From Sediminibacterium sp. (GTDB taxonomy: Bacteria > Bacteroidota > Bacteroidia > Chitinophagales > Chitinophagaceae), in contig JAGOAO010000010.1 of the NCBI GenBank assembly GCA_017983845.1, positions 1 to 56,911 on the forward strand: a stretch of 56,911 nucleotides of DNA, read 5' to 3'. A program made the position numbers and the translations under genes. Positions 52,983 to 56,911 of the stretch are shown here, piece after piece (within the stretch, counting starts at the first letter, position 1; each line of letters starts with the position of its first letter). The notes below the pieces were generated by a model, which was not told the origin of the DNA, made no database searches, and worked only from the letters and a program-made list of their open reading frames with translations.

Positions 52983-54815
52983 TTATTTGCTGAATAAACG
53001 ATCTAGGTAATCTTCGTTGAATTCGATAAAAGTAGGCGCACCCGAAGCGGTAGTGTTGGGAATATCACATTCGCTCAATGATTCAATTAGTCCATGCATT
53101 TCTTTTTGACCTAAATTTTGCCCTGCTTTAATGGCCATTTGACGTGCCATGCAGCGAATCAATTTTTCTCTTTTGCTGAATTTCAAATCTGCACTAAAAT
53201 GTTTGAACTGTTCTAGCAAAAGCTCAATTGCATTTTTTTCATTGCCTGCTAGTACGTCTGCCGGTATACCTTGAATGATGAAACTATTTTGGCCAAAAGA
53301 TTCTATTTCATATCCAATATTGGCTAGGTCTTCGATCATTTCTTCCAATAATACCGCATCACTTGCACTCAGCTCTAATACTACTGGAAATAAACTTTTC
53401 TGTGTCGCGTGTGGTTGCAAGCTGGCTTTCTGGTACTTTTCATACAACACCCTTTCATGCGCTAATTGCTGATGGATGATAATCAAGCCACTCTTTGTAG
53501 GCGCAATGATATAAGTCTGATGCAATTGCATTAAAAAAGCATCTTCGGGAACAGACAAGGATTCATCTTCTTTATACAAACCCATGGAAGATGATTTGAC
53601 TATAAATTCTTGATTCGCAGAGGGCATTTCTGTAAAAAAACTTTTCCAATCCTGTTGTCCAGTTTGGTCTGATTTTGGAATAAAATGCGCCTGATTTTTC
53701 TGCGTAAATCCTTCGTACAATGACTTTCTAGAAGTCTCATTTACTTGACCCTCGGTGAAAGGTTTCTGAATCGCATCTAACTGTTGAATATTTGCATCCA
53801 ATGAGAAATCTAAAGAGGGCGCAATGCTAAATTGAGCGAGTGCATGTTTTACAGCAGCTTGCACAAATGCATAAATGATTTTATCGTCCTCGAATTTAAT
53901 TTCTTGCTTAGTAGGATGCACATTGATATCCACTTTAGATGGATCCACGTCAATGTATAAAATATAACTAGGAAAACTATCTTTCGCTATTAGGCCATCA
54001 AATGCATTGGCAATGGCATGGTGTAAATATGCACTTTTAATAAATCTTCTATTGACAAAAAAGTACTGATCGCTTCTGGTTTTCTTTGCGGTTTCTGGCT
54101 TGCCTACAAAACCTGAAATAGTCAAGTAGTCTGTATGTTCGCCGACAGTCACTAATTTACTTTGATAGCTATTGCCCAAGACCTGAATGGCTCTTTGTTT
54201 GAAACTACCCCCATCCCAATGGTACACTTCTTGACCATTGTTGTTTAAGTTGAAATAAATTTCAGGGAAGGCCAACGCCACTCTTGTAAATTCTTCTAAG
54301 ATATGTTTAAGCTCAGCCGAATTGCTCTTTAAAAAATTTCTTCTTGCAGGTACATTGAAAAATAAATTTTTCATGCTAATGCTTGTACCTACCGGGTTGG
54401 CTACTGGACTAGTAGCTATGACTTTACTATTTTCAATGGCTACTTCTATACCCACTTCATCTTCTGCTCTTCTAGTCTTTAACTGTACCTGGGCCACTGC
54501 GGCAATGGATGCCAAGGCTTCCCCTCTAAATCCCATGGTACGAATCTGGAACAAATCCTCAATCACATTGATCTTGCTAGTTGCGTGTCTTGCAAATGCG
54601 TTTTGTGCATCTTTTTCAGACATGCCCTTGCCATTGTCAATGACCTGGATGAGTGACTTGCCCGCTTCATTAATGATTAATCTAATTTCGGTGGCTTCGG
54701 CGTCTACTGCATTTTCCAATAATTCTTTGACAGCACTGGCAGGTCTTTGAATGACTTCGCCCGCCGCAATTTGATTGGCAATATGATCTGGAAGTAAATG
54801 AATGGTTTCGGCCAC
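52983..54815 (-). CDS. mutL: DNA mismatch repair protein MutL with degenerate endonuclease motifs
   Basis: A 610-residue GHKL ATPase. The N-terminal ATPase has ELLENAVDA (30-39), DNGKGM (60-65) and TMGFRGEAL (93-101); a linker and dimerisation domain follow. The C-terminal metal motif DQHAxxExxxxE is HQQLAHERVLYE at 448-459 (D to H, H to Q, A to L; the two glutamates remain). The ACR motif reads ARQ, and the CPHGRP-type motif reads TASGAP (589-594). The endonuclease centre therefore looks lost, as in E. coli MutL. It is tail to tail with dacB. Confidence 0.95.
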   Translation of the reverse strand: MAETIHLLPDHIANQIAAGEVIQRPASAVKELLENAVDAEATEIRLIINEAGKSLIQVIDNGKGMSEKDAQNAFARHATSKINVIEDLFQIRTMGFRGEALASIAAVAQVQLKTRRAEDEVGIEVAIENSKVIATSPVANPVGTSISMKNLFFNVPARRNFLKSNSAELKHILEEFTRVALAFPEIYFNLNNNGQEVYHWDGGSFKQRAIQVLGNSYQSKLVTVGEHTDYLTISGFVGKPETAKKTRSDQYFFVNRRFIKSAYLHHAIANAFDGLIAKDSFPSYILYIDVDPSKVDINVHPTKQEIKFEDDKIIYAFVQAAVKHALAQFSIAPSLDFSLDANIQQLDAIQKPFTEGQVNETSRKSLYEGFTQKNQAHFIPKSDQTGQQDWKSFFTEMPSANQEFIVKSSSMGLYKEDESLSVPEDAFLMQLHQTYIIAPTKSGLIIIHQQLAHERVLYEKYQKASLQPHATQKSLFPVVLELSASDAVLLEEMIEDLANIGYEIESFGQNSFIIQGIPADVLAGNEKNAIELLLEQFKHFSADLKFSKREKLIRCMARQMAIKAGQNLGQKEMHGLIESLSECDIPNTTASGAPTFIEFNEDYLDRLFSK

Positions 54816-54847
54816 TTAATTAACAATTTTAAAGTGTGTAAAAGTAG

Positions 54848-54855
54848 TAAATTTG
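54848..54855 (+). promoter_or_regulatory. -7 promoter box of the oligopeptidase gene
   Basis: TAAATTTG is an exact TAnnTTTG, 19 bases before the ATG at 54875, in the short gap divergent from mutL. No clear -33 is seen. Confidence 0.5.
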
Positions 54856-54874
54856 CGTCTTAATAACGAACCTT

Positions 54875-56599
54875 ATGCAGAGAACAGCAGACATCCAAAA
54901 ATTAAGCCATAAATACCTTCCCGCAGACTTTATATTGACTGACTGGGCGAGTTTGGAGCCTTTTTTTAAGGAATTAAAAGAAAGGCCAATTGATTCAGTG
55001 GCAAATCTTGATGCATGGTTAAAGGATTTAAGTGAGCTAGAAGCTTGTATCAGCGAAGATGCTTGTTGGAGACAGATCAAAATGACCTGTGATACGACAG
55101 ATAAAAGCCTTGAAGATGCTTTTACATTTTTCTGCATGGAAATTCAACCGCAAATGCAACCTTATGCCGATGCCTTGAATCGAAAATTGATTCATTCCGA
55201 GTACACGGCACAATTAGACCAGGCCAAATACCATACTTATTTAAGATCTGTTCAAAAGAGCATTGAATTGTTCAGGACAGAAAATATTCCAATTCAAGCG
55301 GAACTTAGTGTATTACAACAACAATACGGTACCATCGCTGGAAAAATGACCATCGAAGTGGGAGGCAAAGAATACACTTTACAACAAGCTGCACAATTTT
55401 TAGAAAACGAAGACCGTGCTTTTAGAGAAGAAGTCTATCGTAAAATTCAAACAAGGCGCTTGCAAGACCAGGAGCCTTTACATGATTTGTTTACCAATCT
55501 AGTTCAAAAAAGACATCAAGTGGCTTTGAATGCCGGATTCGAAAACTACCGTGATTACAAATTCGCTGAATTAGGAAGATTTGATTATACCAAGGAGGAT
55601 TGTTTTCAATTCCATGATGCAGTGAAATTGCATGTAATGCCTTTGATTGAAAAAATCTATGCGCGTAAAAAAGCAAAATTAGGTGTGGATGCACTTAAGC
55701 CATGGGACTTAGAGGCAGAGCCAGCTGGAACAAAACCATTGCGTCCATTTACAGATGGCCAGGATTTATATGAAAAATCAGTTGCATGTTTTGAACAAAT
55801 TGATCCATTCTTTGCGGATTGTTTGAAGAAGATGAACGAGTTAAAACATTTTGATTTAGAAAGCAGGAAAGGGAAAGCACCAGGTGGATACAATTGTCCA
55901 TTGGCAGAATCTGGCGCGCCATTTATATTTATGAATGCAGCGGGACAAATGAGTGATGTCACTACAATGGTACATGAAGGCGGTCATGCAGTGCATTCGT
56001 TTTTAGCGCATCCATTGTCTTTGAGTGCTTTTAAAGAATACCCTATGGAGATTGCAGAAGTGGCTAGCATGTCGATGGAATTATTTAGCATGAATCATTG
56101 GCAGCCATTTTTTGACAAAGAAGCGGATTTAAAAAGAGCGATAGAACATCAATTAGAAAGGACTATTACTATTTTTCCATGGATCGCAATCATTGATAAG
56201 TTTCAACATTGGGTATACACGCATCCCGAGCATACCATTGAGCAAAGAACCAACGAGTGGCAAAATATTGTAAAAGAATTTTCATGTAAAGTGTTGAACC
56301 AGTCAGGCTTAAAAGAATTTAGAGCCATCGGATGGCAAAGACAATTGCATTTATTTGAAGTGCCTTTTTATTATATCGAATATGGTATTGCACAGTTAGG
56401 TGCAATTGGTATGTGGATGCAGTACCAAAAAAATCCAAAACAAGCATTAGATAATTACATGAATGCATTGGCATTAGGTGGTACGAAAACCTTGCCTGAA
56501 TTGTATCAAGCGGCAGGATTAGAATTTAATTTTTCACCTGAGTATGTTAAAAATTTAATGGAATTTACCAGCCAAGAATTAGAAAAGCTATATCAGTAA
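54875..56599 (+). CDS. Oligoendopeptidase, M3 family
   Basis: A 574-residue cytoplasmic zinc metallopeptidase of the M3 family (PepF-type). The zinc site HEGGH is at 367-371 in TTMVHEGGHAVHSFL, and the third ligand glutamate is about 25 residues on in EIAEVASMSMELF. The fold is mostly helical with the substrate channel between two lobes. It degrades oligopeptides from protein turnover or uptake. Length fits the M3B group. The next gene begins 19 bases downstream. Confidence 0.9.
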   Translation: MQRTADIQKLSHKYLPADFILTDWASLEPFFKELKERPIDSVANLDAWLKDLSELEACISEDACWRQIKMTCDTTDKSLEDAFTFFCMEIQPQMQPYADALNRKLIHSEYTAQLDQAKYHTYLRSVQKSIELFRTENIPIQAELSVLQQQYGTIAGKMTIEVGGKEYTLQQAAQFLENEDRAFREEVYRKIQTRRLQDQEPLHDLFTNLVQKRHQVALNAGFENYRDYKFAELGRFDYTKEDCFQFHDAVKLHVMPLIEKIYARKKAKLGVDALKPWDLEAEPAGTKPLRPFTDGQDLYEKSVACFEQIDPFFADCLKKMNELKHFDLESRKGKAPGGYNCPLAESGAPFIFMNAAGQMSDVTTMVHEGGHAVHSFLAHPLSLSAFKEYPMEIAEVASMSMELFSMNHWQPFFDKEADLKRAIEHQLERTITIFPWIAIIDKFQHWVYTHPEHTIEQRTNEWQNIVKEFSCKVLNQSGLKEFRAIGWQRQLHLFEVPFYYIEYGIAQLGAIGMWMQYQKNPKQALDNYMNALALGGTKTLPELYQAAGLEFNFSPEYVKNLMEFTSQELEKLYQ

Positions 56600-56618
56600 A
56601 ATCAAAAATGAATCAACA

Positions 56619-56894
56619 ATGAAAAAAGTATGTTCTGTTTTTATTTTTAGTGTTTTATCACTTATTACATTTGCGCAAAAGCCTGCTTCTGCTCCTACAG
56701 GGAAAACAGACCCAAGCATGCCTGTCTATTTAGTGGATGGCGTAGAAACACCTTATGCAAAAGTGGTTAAAATTAATACAGCTACAATTGCCTCCATGGA
56801 TGTATTTAAAGGGCCAGACGCAATTGTAAAGTTTGGCAAAAAATACAAGCATGGCGTAGTGGTTGTGAAATTAAAAAAGCCAATAAAGAAATAA
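56619..56894 (+). CDS. Small exported protein resembling a stand-alone TonB plug domain
   Basis: A 91-residue protein. MKKVCSVFIFSVLSLITFAQ is a signal peptide. The mature ~70 residues contain YLVDGVETPYAKVVKIN, ASMDVFKGPDAIVKFG and HGVVVVKLKKP, which line up with the end of TonB-receptor plugs (xLDGxxx, ... ExxKGPxAxxxxG, ...GVVxxxTK). No barrel follows. It may be a domain used as a periplasmic binding module. No function can be assigned. It sits 19 bases after the oligopeptidase gene. Confidence 0.55.
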   Translation: MKKVCSVFIFSVLSLITFAQKPASAPTGKTDPSMPVYLVDGVETPYAKVVKINTATIASMDVFKGPDAIVKFGKKYKHGVVVVKLKKPIKK

Positions 56895-56911
56895 AGGAGC
56901 AAATTGCCTCA

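Overview
The window looks like a stretch of chromosome from a low-GC, gliding-lineage Bacteroidetes bacterium, most likely family Chitinophagaceae (inferred from gene content, not from a database search). Supporting signs are a GldH gliding lipoprotein, a DUF4834 protein, a DUF3089 lipoprotein, a long RecQ, a TonB-dependent receptor carrying a carboxypeptidase-like N-terminal domain, almost no Shine-Dalgarno sequences, and many copies of the Bacteroidetes -7 promoter element TAnnTTTG. Coding density is high. No gene-free stretch exceeds about 200 bases (the longest is 42968-43167), and I saw no rRNA, tRNA, CRISPR array, insertion sequence, prophage or integron.

Layout. 1-3650: the 5' part of a threonine/serine dehydratase, an APC amino-acid permease, a CLC antiporter of the fluoride type, and a small exported protein. 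3650-6060: a SulP anion transporter and a beta-carbonic anhydrase, probably a bicarbonate uptake/interconversion pair. 6060-11010: a TonB receptor plus beta-helix-like lipoprotein pair preceded by 11-bp direct repeats, then a GNAT acetyltransferase. 11045-14750: alanine dehydrogenase with a divergent Lrp regulator, PaiB, a VOC protein, a HAD phosphatase and DUF4834. 14780-22960: the rimP-nusA-infB operon followed by a SurA-like chaperone and an amidophosphoribosyltransferase. 22987-26200: a leftward operon for an arabinose-5-phosphate isomerase, mannose-1-phosphate guanylyltransferase and a KAS III enzyme. 26345-39330: RecQ, DUF3089, chromate transporter, RND efflux adaptor and pump, GH130-like lipoprotein, alpha/beta hydrolase and an HGSNAT-like membrane acyltransferase. 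39378-47370: TypA, ObgE, TetR, PfkB kinase, aspartate-semialdehyde dehydrogenase and DNA ligase. 47452-56894: YicC, GldH, a two-component system, an arginase-fold protein, a D-Ala-D-Ala carboxypeptidase, MutL, oligoendopeptidase F and a small stand-alone plug-like protein.

Most genes are housekeeping. The most interesting signals are regulatory. Upstream of asd there is a near-consensus promoter, a lysine-rich leader peptide, an antiterminator and an intrinsic terminator in the order expected for ribosome-mediated attenuation. The rimP-nusA-infB operon has an 11-codon leader ORF that contains an intrinsic terminator and stops 2 bases before rimP. Several genes have the -7 box exactly 4 bases from ATG, which implies leaderless mRNAs. 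Two proteins of known enzyme folds (MutL and an arginase-family protein) have lost catalytic residues. All functional calls rest on motif recognition by eye; no database search or structure computation was run.
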